The notes below the pieces were generated by a model. It was given only the letters and a program-made list of their open reading frames with translations, searched no databases and was not told the DNA's origin. Shown here piece by piece: positions 35,625 through 45,374 of a DNA stretch of 64,000 nucleotides; the stretch's first letter is position 1; every line of letters begins with the position of its first letter. Source of the stretch: Limnochordaceae bacterium (lineage in GTDB: Bacteria > Bacillota > Limnochordia > Limnochordales > Geochordaceae). The translations under genes were made by a program, and so were the position numbers. The stretch lies in assembly GCA_014896295.1 (NCBI GenBank), contig JADBKR010000007.1, positions 186,001 through 250,000 on the forward strand, given 5' to 3'.

Positions 35625-36855
35625 GGACGGCCCCGCGCCCGGGCGCACGGGCAGGCGTCCCCATCTCCAGGAAGATCGACACGTGGCGCTCCTCGCCCAG
35701 CAGGCCCTGCGGGCGCCAGAGCAAGACGGCCTCCAGCAGGAGCGCCACCGCCAGGTAGCGCAGGTACGGCGCCCGGGCCGGGAGCTCCGGAGCGATGGCC
35801 CCCAGCGCGGGCGCCACCCAGTCCGCGAGGAAGGCCGTCCCCGCCCACACTCCCCAGACCACGAACGCGCCCAGGATGGCCCCCCGGTTGTTACCCGACC
35901 CGCCCAGCATGACCATGACCCAGATGAGGAAAGTGCCGTACAGCGGCGTGAAGTGCCCGTAGTCGATGGAGCTCATGTAGTGGGCGTACAGCGCGCCGCC
36001 TGCGCCCATGATGCCGGCCCCGACCACCAGCGCTTGCATCTTGAAACGCCGCACGTCCTTGCCGCTCATGGCGGCGGCGGCCTCCTCGTCGCGGATGGCG
36101 CGCAGCACCCTCCCCCACGGCGAGCGGATGGCCCGTTCGACGGCGACGTAGGCGGCTGCGACGAAGAGGGTCACGATCAGCAAATAGACGTAAGGGTAGT
36201 CGCGGGGTTCGAGCGCCTGCACCAGCCGGGCCATCCCTGCCGGGAGCCACGGGCACGTGGGCTCTTCGACCAGGCAATGAAGCGGCCGCGGGATGCCCCG
36301 CAACGGCTGCGGCCCGTTGGCCAGCCATCGCTCGTTCTGGAAGACGAGACGGACCACTTCGGCCATCCCGATGGACGCCACCGCGAAGTACTCGTCCTTC
36401 AGGCGAAGGGTCGGCAGCCCCACCAGGTACGCCACGCATCCACAGACCACGACCGCGGCGACGACCCCGCCGACAAACGGCCACTCCAGCCCGAAGGCCT
36501 GCCGGCTGTAAAGCGCCAGCGGGCCTGCGGGCATGGCCGTCGTGAACAGGGCCGAACTGAACGCACCCACGGCAAAAAACCCGGCAACCCCGACGTTGAA
36601 CAACCCGGTGTAGCCCCAGTGCACGTTGAGCCCCAGAGCGAGCAGGGCGAAGATGCCCCCCGAGACGGCAAAGGAGACCAGATACGCCAGGATGCCCTCC
36701 GGTACCGCCATCGCCAGGACGGCGGCCGCCCCCGCTCCCGCGACCGCGCCCAAAAGCCGCGCCCGGCGCCTTCTGCCGGCCCCGGGCAGGGGCAGCCCGA
36801 TCCAGGCGCCCACGAGGGCCAGCGGCACCGCCAGCAGCGCGAGGCGCAGCACCAT
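35602..36855 (-). CDS. livM: Branched-chain-type ABC permease LivM (second system)
   Basis: 417-aa permease with about ten hydrophobic segments: LLALGLNVHWGYTGLFNVGVAG (the conserved N-terminal LivM motif), LPTLRLKDEYFAVASIGMAEVV, RAIRDEEAAAAMSGKDVRRFK and MLGGSGNNRGAILGA. A 30-residue Pro/Ala/Gly tail follows the normal C-terminal WRPQGLLGEERH. ATG 36855 is one base after the livH stop. Confidence 0.92.
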   Translation of the reverse strand: MVLRLALLAVPLALVGAWIGLPLPGAGRRRRARLLGAVAGAGAAAVLAMAVPEGILAYLVSFAVSGGIFALLALGLNVHWGYTGLFNVGVAGFFAVGAFSSALFTTAMPAGPLALYSRQAFGLEWPFVGGVVAAVVVCGCVAYLVGLPTLRLKDEYFAVASIGMAEVVRLVFQNERWLANGPQPLRGIPRPLHCLVEEPTCPWLPAGMARLVQALEPRDYPYVYLLIVTLFVAAAYVAVERAIRSPWGRVLRAIRDEEAAAAMSGKDVRRFKMQALVVGAGIMGAGGALYAHYMSSIDYGHFTPLYGTFLIWVMVMLGGSGNNRGAILGAFVVWGVWAGTAFLADWVAPALGAIAPELPARAPYLRYLAVALLLEAVLLWRPQGLLGEERHVSIFLEMGTPARAPGRGAVPTAGGSR

Positions 36856-36856
36856 C

Positions 36857-37771
36857 TCAGCGCATGCCCCTTCCTCCCAGCAGTCCCTCGGGCTTGAAGA
36901 CCAGAAGGGCCGCCAGCACCACGAAACCGACCGCCGGCCCGTAGGCCGGGTTGAGGAAAGCGGTGGCCACCTGCTGGACGACGCCCATCACCAGGCCGCC
37001 GGCGAGGGCGGCGTACACCTTGCCGAGCCCGCCCAGCACCACCGCCGCGAACAACGAGAGCAGCAAGAACCATCCCATCTCCGGGCGGAGCTGCGAGTCG
37101 AGCGCCAGCATGGCGCCGGCCGCCGCCGCCAGCGCCCCGGACACGAGCCACGTCCAGGCGGCGACTCGCTCCGTATCGATGCCGCTCACCCGTGCGAGCG
37201 ACGGGTTGTCGGCCGTGGCCCGCATCGCCTTGCCCGCCCGGGTCCGCTCGAGGAGCAGGTACATCAGCACGACCAGCACGACCGTGACGCCCAGGATGAA
37301 CAACTGGTCGGGACGCAGCCGCACTCCCAGAGGCAAGAGCACGGACGGCCTCGCCCGGCCCGGGTAGTAAAACCGGAAGTCGGCGCCCCAGCCCAGGTAG
37401 ACCAGGCTCCTCAGCAAGAAAGCGACCCCCAGGGAGGCCATCGCCAGGATGAGGGGGGAGGCCTGCCGCCGGCGAAGCGGCCGGTAGAACGCCCGGTCCA
37501 TGGCCAGGGCCACGATCCCCGTGAGCGGCATCGCCAGCGCCAGCGCCACGAGGAACTCCCACCCGAAGGAGAAGGGGCCCACCCTCCCCATCGGCGGAAG
37601 CGCCGGCAGGATGGTGGCCACGAGGTAAGCCCCGACCGTCATCAGATCTCCATGGGCGAAGGTGGCAAACCGCAACACCCCGTAGACCAGGGAGAGCCCT
37701 ACCCCGCCCAGCGCCAGGATCCCTCCGAGCATGACACCCCAGGCGAGAAGGGATGCCACGGGCCTGTCCAT
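36857..37771 (-). CDS. livH: Branched-chain-type ABC permease LivH (second system)
   Basis: 304-aa permease: LALGGVGLSLVYGVLRFATFAHGD near the N terminus, RATADNPSLARVSGIDTERVAAW loop, AVVLGGLGKVYAALAGG and the C-terminal FKPEGLLGGRGMR. ATG 37771 directly follows GGGGAGGGAG, a strong but close Shine-Dalgarno. The frame is open for 120 codons upstream but that part is Pro/Arg-rich and not LivH-like. Confidence 0.92.
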   Translation of the reverse strand: MDRPVASLLAWGVMLGGILALGGVGLSLVYGVLRFATFAHGDLMTVGAYLVATILPALPPMGRVGPFSFGWEFLVALALAMPLTGIVALAMDRAFYRPLRRRQASPLILAMASLGVAFLLRSLVYLGWGADFRFYYPGRARPSVLLPLGVRLRPDQLFILGVTVVLVVLMYLLLERTRAGKAMRATADNPSLARVSGIDTERVAAWTWLVSGALAAAAGAMLALDSQLRPEMGWFLLLSLFAAVVLGGLGKVYAALAGGLVMGVVQQVATAFLNPAYGPAVGFVVLAALLVFKPEGLLGGRGMR

Positions 37772-37882
37772 CTCCCTCCCCAGGCTCGCTCTCGTCCCGA
37801 CACGAAGCGCCCGGGCCTCGCCCGGGCCCGGGGTACGCCGGGTGGTTTCCCTCCGTGCACCGGCCGTTCCTGCCGCCGAAAA

Positions 37883-37931
37883 GCGGGGGCCCGGGCCGCC
37901 GCCGTACAACGCCCGCGGCCCGGGCCCCCGC
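37883..37931 (-). terminator. Terminator of the chemoreceptor gene
   Basis: A perfect 17-bp inverted repeat (GCGGGGGCCCGGGCCGC and its complement) with a 15-nt loop, 42 nt past the chemoreceptor stop; on the minus strand it is followed by TTTTCGG. Confidence 0.8.
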
Positions 37932-37973
37932 CCTTTCGAGGGAGCGTGCCACCTGTCTTTGCAGCCTCGGCCC

Positions 37974-39974
37974 CTACACCTTGAACACGCCCACCGCCTT
38001 GAGCAAGGACTCGGCCATCCGGGCGAGCCCTCCGGCCGAGCGGGCGATCTCCTCCACCGCGGAGGATTGCTCTTCGGTGCTGGAGGCGACCTCTTGGGCG
38101 CCGGCGGCGTTTTGCTGGGTGATGGCGGCAATCTCGTCCACCGCCCGCACCGCTTGCTCGCTGGCGGCCGCCATCTCCTGCGCCGCCGCGTGCACTTCCT
38201 GGATCTGCTGGACCATCTGCTCCACGGAGCGGCTGATGGTTTCGAAGCTCTGGCCGGAGCCGGCCACCGCCTTGACCCCTTCGCTCACCGCCGCCCGGGC
38301 CGTCTCCGTGTTGCGGACGGCCTGCTCGACCTCCTGGCGGATCTCGTCGATGAGGGCGGCGATCTCCGAAGCCGCCTGCCGGGACTGCTCGGCCAGGCGG
38401 CGAACCTCCTCCGCGACCACGGCGAAGCCCCGCCCCTGCTCGCCTGCCCGGGCCGCCTCGATGGCCGCGTTGAGGGCGAGGAGGTTGGTCTTCTCAGTGA
38501 TGCCGGTGATCACGTCCACGATCTGCCCGATCCGCTGGGAGCGCTGCCCCAGGGACTGGACCACGCTGCTCGAGGCCCCGACCGCCTGCTCGATCTGCGA
38601 CATGCGATCGGCGGTCGCTCCCAGCGCCGTACGCCCGTCCACCGCGATCCGGGCGACCTCCTGGCTGCCCTGGGCGATGCGCTGGATGGCCTCGGTCACC
38701 CGCCTCACCATCTCGCCCACGTGGCGGGAGCTCTCGGAGGCGGTGGAGGCGGCGGCCGACTGCCGCTCGGCTCCCCTGGCCATCTGGTCGACCGTGGCGG
38801 CCACCTGCTGGGCCGCTTTACCCACCTGTTCCGAAGCGCCGGCCAGCTCCCGGCTGGAGGCGGCGACCTGCTCGGCACTCGCGCGCACCTGGGTCACGAC
38901 CTCCCGCAGACGCCCGGACGTGGAGTTGAACGCCTCGGCCAGCCGGGCCACCTCGTTGCGCCCTCGCACCGACGTCTTGCGCGTCAGGTCGCCCTCCGAC
39001 AGGTGAGCCATGGCGGCGGACACCTCGATGACGCCCCGGGAGGTGGCCCGGCCCACGAAGTAGGCGGCGACCAGCGCGACGGCGATCATGACGATCCCGA
39101 TGGAGAGCGCGCGCTGCTGCATCTGGGCAATGACCCCGGTAAGCTCGGCCCGGGGCACGGTCATCAGCAGGACCCAGTCGGTCTGCTCGACCGGGTGGGC
39201 CGCGATCAGGCGCTCCCGGCCGTCAAGACGGGCCGTCACCAGCGTCGCCTTGGAGGCGCCGAGCAGGCCCTCGTAGACGCTCCGCTCCGAGGGCGTGGCC
39301 GCTTGCTGCAAGACGTTGAGGGTGAGCACCTGGGAAGCGTCGGGGTGAGCGAGCACGAGCCCGCTTCTGGCCACCAACATGCCGAAGCCGGTGCTCCCCA
39401 GCTTGAGCGAGGCGACCTGGTTCACGAGCTCCGCGGCCGGCACGACTCCGGCCACGGCCCCGCGGACCTTCCCGCTCGTATCCATGAGGGGAACGGCGAT
39501 CCGAACGGCCAGCGTCTGGCCGGTCCCGTACCGGAAGGGCTGGCCGAACATCGTCTTGCCCGAGAAGGCGCCCTGGAAAACCGGATCCTTCGCGACGTCG
39601 GCCGGATTGACGCCACCGTTGTTGTCCAGGGACATGCCCCGCCCGTTGGTGCCCGACACGGTGACCTCGAGCACTTCCTTGCTGCCGGTGACGTCGGAAT
39701 AGAGGGTCCCGGCGTAGGAGCCCAGGTCCTCGGACGTGACCGTGCTCGTCTGTTGAGCGAACTTCGAGGCGAGCTGGTTGACCTGGCCAAGGACCCTCGC
39801 CCGCCACTCGCCGATGAGGCGGGTGTTGAGCTGCAGCTCGGACTTGACCTGGCTTTCGAGCTGGCTCTGCAAGAGGGTGCTCGCCGAGGTGACGAGCAAC
39901 ACGGAGACCGCCGCGACGGAGACGGCCGCGATGAGCGCCATCGGCACCATGAGTTGTTGCGTGAAACTTCGCAT
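37974..39974 (-). CDS. Methyl-accepting chemotaxis protein with dCache-like sensor
   Basis: 666-aa transmembrane receptor. First helix [19 protein letters not shown], extracytoplasmic sensor about residues 35-280 with Cache-like features ([34 protein letters not shown]), second helix [23 protein letters not shown], then coiled coil with the highly conserved tip [20 protein letters not shown] and [21 protein letters not shown] 39974 chosen; GTG 39980 is possible. It signals to CheA/CheW, which are not encoded here. A Cache sensor usually detects small organic acids or amino acids. Confidence 0.93.
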   Translation of the reverse strand: MRSFTQQLMVPMALIAAVSVAAVSVLLVTSASTLLQSQLESQVKSELQLNTRLIGEWRARVLGQVNQLASKFAQQTSTVTSEDLGSYAGTLYSDVTGSKEVLEVTVSGTNGRGMSLDNNGGVNPADVAKDPVFQGAFSGKTMFGQPFRYGTGQTLAVRIAVPLMDTSGKVRGAVAGVVPAAELVNQVASLKLGSTGFGMLVARSGLVLAHPDASQVLTLNVLQQAATPSERSVYEGLLGASKATLVTARLDGRERLIAAHPVEQTDWVLLMTVPRAELTGVIAQMQQRALSIGIVMIAVALVAAYFVGRATSRGVIEVSAAMAHLSEGDLTRKTSVRGRNEVARLAEAFNSTSGRLREVVTQVRASAEQVAASSRELAGASEQVGKAAQQVAATVDQMARGAERQSAAASTASESSRHVGEMVRRVTEAIQRIAQGSQEVARIAVDGRTALGATADRMSQIEQAVGASSSVVQSLGQRSQRIGQIVDVITGITEKTNLLALNAAIEAARAGEQGRGFAVVAEEVRRLAEQSRQAASEIAALIDEIRQEVEQAVRNTETARAAVSEGVKAVAGSGQSFETISRSVEQMVQQIQEVHAAAQEMAAASEQAVRAVDEIAAITQQNAAGAQEVASSTEEQSSAVEEIARSAGGLARMAESLLKAVGVFKV

Positions 39975-40048
39975 CGGCACCGCCCGGGGGCGTCCACTCC
40001 TTCCCTGGGGGCCAACCCCCTCCTCTTGTTTCGGTACCCCGTGGCCGG

Positions 40049-40077
40049 TTCTGGAGCCCGCACCGGTGTGCTATACT
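40049..40077 (+). promoter_or_regulatory. Promoter of the DHA2 exporter gene
   Basis: -35 TTCTGG (40049-40054), 17-nt spacer, -10 TATACT (40072-40077) preceded by TGC, an extended -10. The gene starts at 40112. Confidence 0.6.
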
Positions 40078-40111
40078 GCCGCAGTGCGGGCAGGGGGGCA
40101 CCGGGCAGGCA

Positions 40112-41728
40112 ATGGCACGCGACAGGCGGCTGCAGGTCGTGGTTTCGGTCATGCTGGCCACGTTCCTCACCGCCGTCGACGCGACCATCGTCGACACGGC
40201 CATGCCCCGCATCGTGGGTGCCCTCGGGGGCTTCTCCCTGCTGACCTGGCTCGTGAGCGCCTACCTGCTCACGTCAACGGCCACCGTGCCCGTGTACGGC
40301 AAGCTGGCCGACGTGATCGGGCGCAAGCGCACCTTTACCCTGGGAGCGGCGGTCTTTCTCGCCGGATCGGCGCTTTGCGGGCAGGCCCGTAGCATGGAGG
40401 AGCTCATCGCCTTCCGAGCGCTGCAGGGGCTGGGCGCCGGGGCCGTTCAACCGGTCGTGCAGACGATCATCGGGGACATCTTCTCGCCGGCCGAACGGGC
40501 CCGCATGCAGGCGTGGTTTTCGTCGGTGTGGGGCATCTCGGCCCTCATCGGGCCGCTGGCGGGCGGCTTCATCGTCGACCACTTCTCGTGGCGGTGGCTG
40601 TTTTACGTCAACCTGCCTCTCGGCGCGCTCGCCATCGCCATGCTCCTGCGCAACCTCGAGGAGCACGTGCAGCCGAGGCGGCTTCCCATCGACGTTGCCG
40701 GCTCGGTGCTGCTCACGGTGGGCGCGTCCGCCTTGCTCCTGGCGCTTCTGGAAGGCGGGATACGCCAGCCGTGGAACTCCCCCGCGATCCTGGGGATGCT
40801 GGGCGGGGCCGCAGTCACGCTGGCTCTCTTCGTCGTCCAGGAGCGCCGCCACCCCGACCCCATGCTTCCCCTCGACCTCTTTCGCGATCCCACCATCGCC
40901 GTCGCCAACCTGGCCTCCCTCATGATCGGCGGCGTCTTCTACGGGACCACCGTCTACCTGCCCCTCTGGGCGCAGGGCGTGCAGGGCTTTTCGGCGACCC
41001 GCTCGGGGGCGTCGCTGTTGTGGCTGTCCATCGGGTGGCCGCTCGCCTCCATGTACGGGGGGCGCTATATCCTCAAGGTGGGCCAGCGCCCGGCCGCCCT
41101 CCTCGGCCTGGCGCTCGACGCGGCCGCCGCCTCGGGGCTGCTCGTGCTCGACCGGCTTCCCGGCGGCATCCCCGAGGTCGGGCTGGCGGCCGTCACCTTC
41201 GTCATCGGGGCCGGCATGGGCTTTTCGACCCTGGCGTTCATCCTGGGGGTGCAAGGCGCCGTTGGCTGGGAACGGCGCGGCGTGGCGACTGCGTCCTTGC
41301 AGTTCGTGCGCACTCTGGGCGGGCTGGTCTGGGTCTCCCTCATGGGAGCGGTGATGAATCTCGGCCTGGCGGCGCGCCTGCGCCACATCCCCGAGCTCGG
41401 CGTGCGCACCATGCTGGACGCGGCGGCCTTGGGCAGCGACCTGCTCGACCCGGCGAAGGGGGCCCGGCTCGGGCCCCGGGCCCTGGCCGTCGCCCGTGAG
41501 GCTCTCGGGGAGGCGCTCAGAGGCGTGCATGGGCTCGTGCTCGCCGCGGCGATCGGAGCGTTTCTGCTCGCGCTCTTCTTCCCCAACCGGCGCTTCCAAG
41601 AAGCCCCGCCCGGCGCGGCGCAGGCGCCCGGACGGGGCGCCCCGTCCCGCCGGTTGGCAACCTCAGCCGCCCCGTGGCACGATGATGCGGCCGCGGCGCT
41701 CCCAGGCGGGGCTGAGCGGGATCCCTGA
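40112..41728 (+). CDS. MFS drug exporter, DHA2 (14-helix) family
   Basis: 538-aa proton-driven exporter. Typical N terminus LQVVVSVMLATFLTAVDATIVDTAMPRIVG (motif D1/C region), motif A GKLADVIGRKRTF, FRALQGLGAGAVQPVVQTIIGD, GPLAGGFIVDHFSWRWLFYVNLPLG. About fourteen hydrophobic segments. The last about 35 residues (APPGAAQAPGRGAPSRR...) are low complexity and overlap the convergent gene by 66 nt. Substrate unknown; neighbours do not help. Confidence 0.92.
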   Translation: MARDRRLQVVVSVMLATFLTAVDATIVDTAMPRIVGALGGFSLLTWLVSAYLLTSTATVPVYGKLADVIGRKRTFTLGAAVFLAGSALCGQARSMEELIAFRALQGLGAGAVQPVVQTIIGDIFSPAERARMQAWFSSVWGISALIGPLAGGFIVDHFSWRWLFYVNLPLGALAIAMLLRNLEEHVQPRRLPIDVAGSVLLTVGASALLLALLEGGIRQPWNSPAILGMLGGAAVTLALFVVQERRHPDPMLPLDLFRDPTIAVANLASLMIGGVFYGTTVYLPLWAQGVQGFSATRSGASLLWLSIGWPLASMYGGRYILKVGQRPAALLGLALDAAAASGLLVLDRLPGGIPEVGLAAVTFVIGAGMGFSTLAFILGVQGAVGWERRGVATASLQFVRTLGGLVWVSLMGAVMNLGLAARLRHIPELGVRTMLDAAALGSDLLDPAKGARLGPRALAVAREALGEALRGVHGLVLAAAIGAFLLALFFPNRRFQEAPPGAAQAPGRGAPSRRLATSAAPWHDDAAAALPGGAERDP

Positions 41729-43006
41729 GGCGTCCGAGCCCCCGGATGCGGGACTGCTTTCCTCGTCGTCCTCGTCTTCCGGCGCCGCCTGTCCTGCCGG
41801 CGAGAAGGGCGTCCACAACATGGACGGCGACCTCGCCTCCGGCCCCGGCTTGACCCGCCGCCGGGCTTCCCGCCCGGCGGGACGGCCGGGCTCTTCGGCC
41901 ACGCCGCGCCGGCCCTCCTGTGCCCGGGCGCGGTCCAACTCCCCTGCGATGGCCGCCTCCACCAGCATGCGCAGCAGCCGGACGTCGCCCGGCGAGCGGT
42001 CGGGGTCCTCCAGCGCCAGGCCGGCCGCAGCCGCCGCCAGGGCGTCGTGCTTCCGCTGCGCGATCCACAGGGCGTAGGCGAGCTCGAAAAACCGCTCGGC
42101 GTACCGCTCCCGGGCAGGAGGCTCTCCGTAGAGCCGGCCGGCCCCCCGCCGGGCCACCTGTTCGACCCAGCCCGCTCCCGCAGCGAGCGCCAGGCGGCCC
42201 TCTTCGACGGCCCGGACCAGGGCCACCTCGGGGCCCACCTGCCCGCCGGGCACCCACGTCCAGATCTCGGGCAGCTGCTCCAGGGCCTCGTAGGCGAGGA
42301 GCTCGTCCAGACGCTCTCGGGCCTGCTCGAGTACGCCCGGCGCCTGCTCCCAGAGGATGGGGCGCTCGAAGCGGCGTGCAGGAGGCGGCACGAAAGACGC
42401 CACGTCGGCTGCCGCCTTACGGGCCTCGGCGCTCGGGAGTGCCCCGGTTCGCTCCGCTCCTCGGTGCACCAGGAAACGCCCGTACTCCAGGGGCACCGCC
42501 CGCAACCGCTCGAAAGGTCTGTGCTCGGGCGCTTCATGCAGCCGCAGGAACTCCTTCTTGGTCGCCCCTTCCTCGAGCCGGGTCCAGGCCAGCGCTCCAC
42601 CGTCGTCGAGCGCCGCCCACAGCAGGGCCATCCCTCGCCCGGGCGGGTGCACCGCCAGGACGACCACCCGCAAGCCGCGGCCGTCGTAGAGGCTCACCAG
42701 GGCATGGCTCTCCGGGCTCACCCGTTCGGCCCGGCCGGGGCCCTCGGTCTGCAGGCGTACGCCCCGGGCGGCCAGCACCCCGAGGCTCTGCCCGGCCAGC
42801 TGGCGCAGCCGCTTGACGCCTGAGCGCTCCCGATACGCCTGGATGGCCCGGGCCGCCTCCACCGAGCCGGCGCGTACCAGGTCCTCGAGCGCCCTTCGCA
42901 CCTGGTCAGGGTCGGACCGCTCCCGCGCGGCGAGGGCGCTTGCCACCGCCTCCCAACCGGAGGCGGCGAGCTCGTCGCTCCAGGATGCCGGAGCTCGCTC
43001 GTCCAA
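41663..43006 (-). CDS. Hypothetical protein with acidic C-terminal tail, 447 aa
   Basis: Not recognised. TTG 43006 follows the ADP-ribosylglycohydrolase stop by five bases with GGGAGG nine bases upstream, so it belongs to the BMP-transporter operon. N-terminal third is helical and charged (EAVASALAARERSDPDQVRRALEDL), a middle part is more beta-like (ALVSLYDGRGLRVVVLAVHPPGRG, LLWAALDDGGALAWTRLEEG), then another helical region (ERYAERFFELAYALWIAQRKHDALAAAAAG, TPR-like in feel). The tail contains APEDEDDEESSPASGG. No signal peptide or membrane segment. Cytoplasmic helper of the adjacent enzyme is a guess only. Confidence 0.7.
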   Translation of the reverse strand: MDERAPASWSDELAASGWEAVASALAARERSDPDQVRRALEDLVRAGSVEAARAIQAYRERSGVKRLRQLAGQSLGVLAARGVRLQTEGPGRAERVSPESHALVSLYDGRGLRVVVLAVHPPGRGMALLWAALDDGGALAWTRLEEGATKKEFLRLHEAPEHRPFERLRAVPLEYGRFLVHRGAERTGALPSAEARKAAADVASFVPPPARRFERPILWEQAPGVLEQARERLDELLAYEALEQLPEIWTWVPGGQVGPEVALVRAVEEGRLALAAGAGWVEQVARRGAGRLYGEPPARERYAERFFELAYALWIAQRKHDALAAAAAGLALEDPDRSPGDVRLLRMLVEAAIAGELDRARAQEGRRGVAEEPGRPAGREARRRVKPGPEARSPSMLWTPFSPAGQAAPEDEDDEESSPASGGSDASGIPLSPAWERRGRIIVPRGG

Positions 43007-43011
43007 CGACG

Positions 43012-44463
43012 CTACCTCCCCGAGCCGAGGCCGGCGGCGAGACGGGCCGTCCACCGGGCCAGCTCCGAGATCCGCATGCGCTCGAAGCCTTTCACGTAGG
43101 TCTCGAGGGTATCCTCGAGCGGTGCGCTCCAGGCAGCCGGGATGGCGGCCGTCCCCTTCGCTGCCCCGAGGATGGCTCCCGCCTGGCCCGCGTTGCAGTC
43201 GACGTCCAGCCCGCACATGGCCACGACGTGCAGCGTCTCGTCGAAGTCCCCCTGGCCCCACCAGAGGCCCACGATCACCGCCGCCGCGTTGGGATACGCG
43301 TGAATCCAGTGGTACGCCTCGAAAGCCGCCTCCGCTCGGGCCCACGCCTCCTGCCAGCTCGCCGCCTGGCGGCACCACCCGAGGGTGCGGCGCACCACGT
43401 CGGCGAACTCGCTGGCCTGCGGCACGTAGGCGAGGGCCTGCTCGAGCAGGGCCCGCACGTCGGGCTGGACGAAGGCGAGGCTCACCAGCGCCGCGTTGTA
43501 CATCTCGGCGTACACGCCGTTCTTCTCGTGGGAGACGATCCCGTCGATCCAGGCCCACCGCACGGCCTCCATCGGGCGGCCCGGCGCCACGAGCCCGCAT
43601 ACCTCCCCCCGCATCTGCGCGCCGATCCACTCCGAGTACGGGTTGAGGTAACGGCCCGAGACCGGCGGCATGAGGCCCCGCCGCAGGTTGTCGAGCGCGA
43701 CCAGTTCGGCGCTCCAGCCCATGGGGATGAGATCGAGCCACCGCAGGGCCAGCTCTTGCGAGTCGAGCGCCGCTCCATGCGATTCCAACGCGCTCAAGAA
43801 GGCGATCTCGTAGGTGATGTCGTCGTTGAGCGTGGAGGGCGGGCGGACGTAGCCGCGCACCTCGCCCCACGCCTCGCGGATGGCCCGGCCGGTGTAGCCC
43901 TCGAGGGGCGTCCCCAGGGCGCCACCGATGTTCTTGCCGAGCCACGCCGCATGCACCCGGTCGAGATACGCCCCGGAGCCCAGATACGAGGCCCGATCCG
44001 GGCCTCCGCCCGGCAGGCCCGACCCCGCGCCCCCCGCCTCCTCTCGAGCGCCGGGCAGGCTCGCTCTCACGTCCTCCCAGGTGTCGGGATGGACGAAGCG
44101 ATGATAGGGGTGGTCCGCCACCAGGGGTGCCTGCCACAGCTCCCGGTAGATCTCGGCCACCACCCGGCTCAGGGTGAGGTCGTCGTTTCGCTCGAAAGCC
44201 TCCTGCGCCGCCGGGATGAGGGCCTCGGCCCGGGTGACGTCCCGCCCCCGGTTGGCCACCGACTGGATGGCTCCCACGATCAGCCGATCGGGCGCCCCAG
44301 AGGCCGGCACCTCGCTCTCCCACAACACCCGAGCCAATCGCACCGGGGCGCTGAGGGCGTCGACCGCCTGCTTCCAGCGCAGGGCGTCGTGCGCGACGCC
44401 CTCCCGGGGCGGCCGGGCCTGCCGCCTCAAGTCTCGTTCCATCTCCCAAGCCCTGGAAGCCAT
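43012..44463 (-). CDS. ADP-ribosylglycohydrolase-family protein
   Basis: 483-aa cytoplasmic hydrolase of the ADP-ribosylglycohydrolase superfamily, which removes ADP-ribose from proteins or cleaves related N-glycosides with two Mg ions. Catalytic half: WLGKNIGGALGTPLEGYTG, metal-site LNDDITYE (about 207-213; the family usually has TDD) and DVDCNAGQAGAILGAAKG (about 420). A 150-residue N-terminal helical extension is extra. ATG 44463 overlaps the permease stop (TGATG) with AAGGAG ten bases upstream. Being in an operon with a nucleoside-type importer, it may process an imported N-ribosyl compound rather than modified proteins. Confidence 0.88.
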   Translation of the reverse strand: MASRAWEMERDLRRQARPPREGVAHDALRWKQAVDALSAPVRLARVLWESEVPASGAPDRLIVGAIQSVANRGRDVTRAEALIPAAQEAFERNDDLTLSRVVAEIYRELWQAPLVADHPYHRFVHPDTWEDVRASLPGAREEAGGAGSGLPGGGPDRASYLGSGAYLDRVHAAWLGKNIGGALGTPLEGYTGRAIREAWGEVRGYVRPPSTLNDDITYEIAFLSALESHGAALDSQELALRWLDLIPMGWSAELVALDNLRRGLMPPVSGRYLNPYSEWIGAQMRGEVCGLVAPGRPMEAVRWAWIDGIVSHEKNGVYAEMYNAALVSLAFVQPDVRALLEQALAYVPQASEFADVVRRTLGWCRQAASWQEAWARAEAAFEAYHWIHAYPNAAAVIVGLWWGQGDFDETLHVVAMCGLDVDCNAGQAGAILGAAKGTAAIPAAWSAPLEDTLETYVKGFERMRISELARWTARLAAGLGSGR

Positions 44464-45374
44464 CAAGACGTCACTCCTTCTGCCAGCCGGCGTCGCCGTG
44501 CCGTGCGGGCGTACGAGTACAGGGCCAGCAGCGTGGCAAGGTAGGGGAGCATGTGGGTCAGCTGGGCCGGAAACTTGGCCCCCTGCAGCGCCATGCCCAT
44601 GCCGTCGAAGAAGCCGAACAGCAGCGAGATGAGCAGCATCGGCACGGGCCGGGCGCGCACCAGGATGATGGCGGCCAGGGCGATCCAGCCCCGCCCGTTG
44701 GACATGTTTTCGGTGAAGAGGCTCACGTATCCGAGCGACAGATAGGCGCCCGCCAGGCCGCTCAACAGCCCCGACAGCAGGGCCGCCCAGTACTTGTAAC
44801 GGCTCGGGCTCACCCCCAGCGATGCCGCCGCGTCGGGCGACTCGCCGCTCGCCCTCAGCCGTAACCCGAAGCGGGTGGAGAAGATGACCCAGTGGACCGC
44901 CGCGACGGCAGCCCAGGTCACGTAGACGAGGAAGGCGTGGCCGCTCAGGACGTCTCCCAAGAACGGCACCTGCTCGAGCCCCGGGATGTGCCAGCGGGGC
45001 AGGGCGGCGATCCGGGGCGAGACCAGCGCTCCTTTCACGTTGAACCACAGCCGCAGCAGGAACGTGGTGCCTCCCAGCGCCAGCATGTTGATGGCGATCC
45101 CGGTGACGAACTCGTCGCAGCGCAGCCCGATGGCCACCAGCGCGAACAGCGCCGCCAGCAACAACCCGGCTCCTACCGCCGCCGCCACGCCGGCCGCCCA
45201 GCTCCCCGTCAGGTAGCTGGCGGCCACGGCGAAGAAGGCGCCGGCGAGCATCATGCCTTCCATGGCGATGTTGAACGTGTTGGCGTGGTAAGTGAAGATG
45301 CCGCCCAGCGACGCGAGGGCGATGGGCGTGGCCGCGCTAAGCGCCGCCGCCAGCAGCCCCGTGACCAGCTCCAG
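44463..45374 (-). CDS. BMP-family (nucleoside-type) ABC permease 2
   Basis: About 303-aa permease of the YufQ/NupQ type: IAMEGMMLAGAFFAV, GLRCDEFVTGIAINMLALG, ASGESPDAAASLGVSPSRYKY, SNGRGWIALAAIILVRARP. The normal N terminus LVTGLLAAALSAATPIALASLGGIF lies upstream of the first ATG, so a start at CTG 45374 (AAGGAGG nine bases upstream) is inferred; it overlaps the preceding permease gene by 38 nt. Works with permease 1, the double ATPase and the BMP-type binding protein. Confidence 0.85.
   Translation of the reverse strand: MELVTGLLAAALSAATPIALASLGGIFTYHANTFNIAMEGMMLAGAFFAVAASYLTGSWAAGVAAAVGAGLLLAALFALVAIGLRCDEFVTGIAINMLALGGTTFLLRLWFNVKGALVSPRIAALPRWHIPGLEQVPFLGDVLSGHAFLVYVTWAAVAAVHWVIFSTRFGLRLRASGESPDAAASLGVSPSRYKYWAALLSGLLSGLAGAYLSLGYVSLFTENMSNGRGWIALAAIILVRARPVPMLLISLLFGFFDGMGMALQGAKFPAQLTHMLPYLATLLALYSYARTARRRRLAEGVTS

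Noticed and set aside
37731-40244. 837-codon plus-strand frame opposite the chemoreceptor
   Set aside because: Composition typical of an antisense shadow; the minus frame has the fully conserved receptor tip.
40274-41599. Long minus-strand frame opposite the DHA2 exporter
   Set aside because: His/Gln/Arg-rich shadow without motifs; the plus frame is a full MFS protein.
43012-45048. Extension of the glycohydrolase frame into the permease gene
   Set aside because: ATG 44463 with a good ribosome site overlaps the permease stop; upstream residues are shadow.
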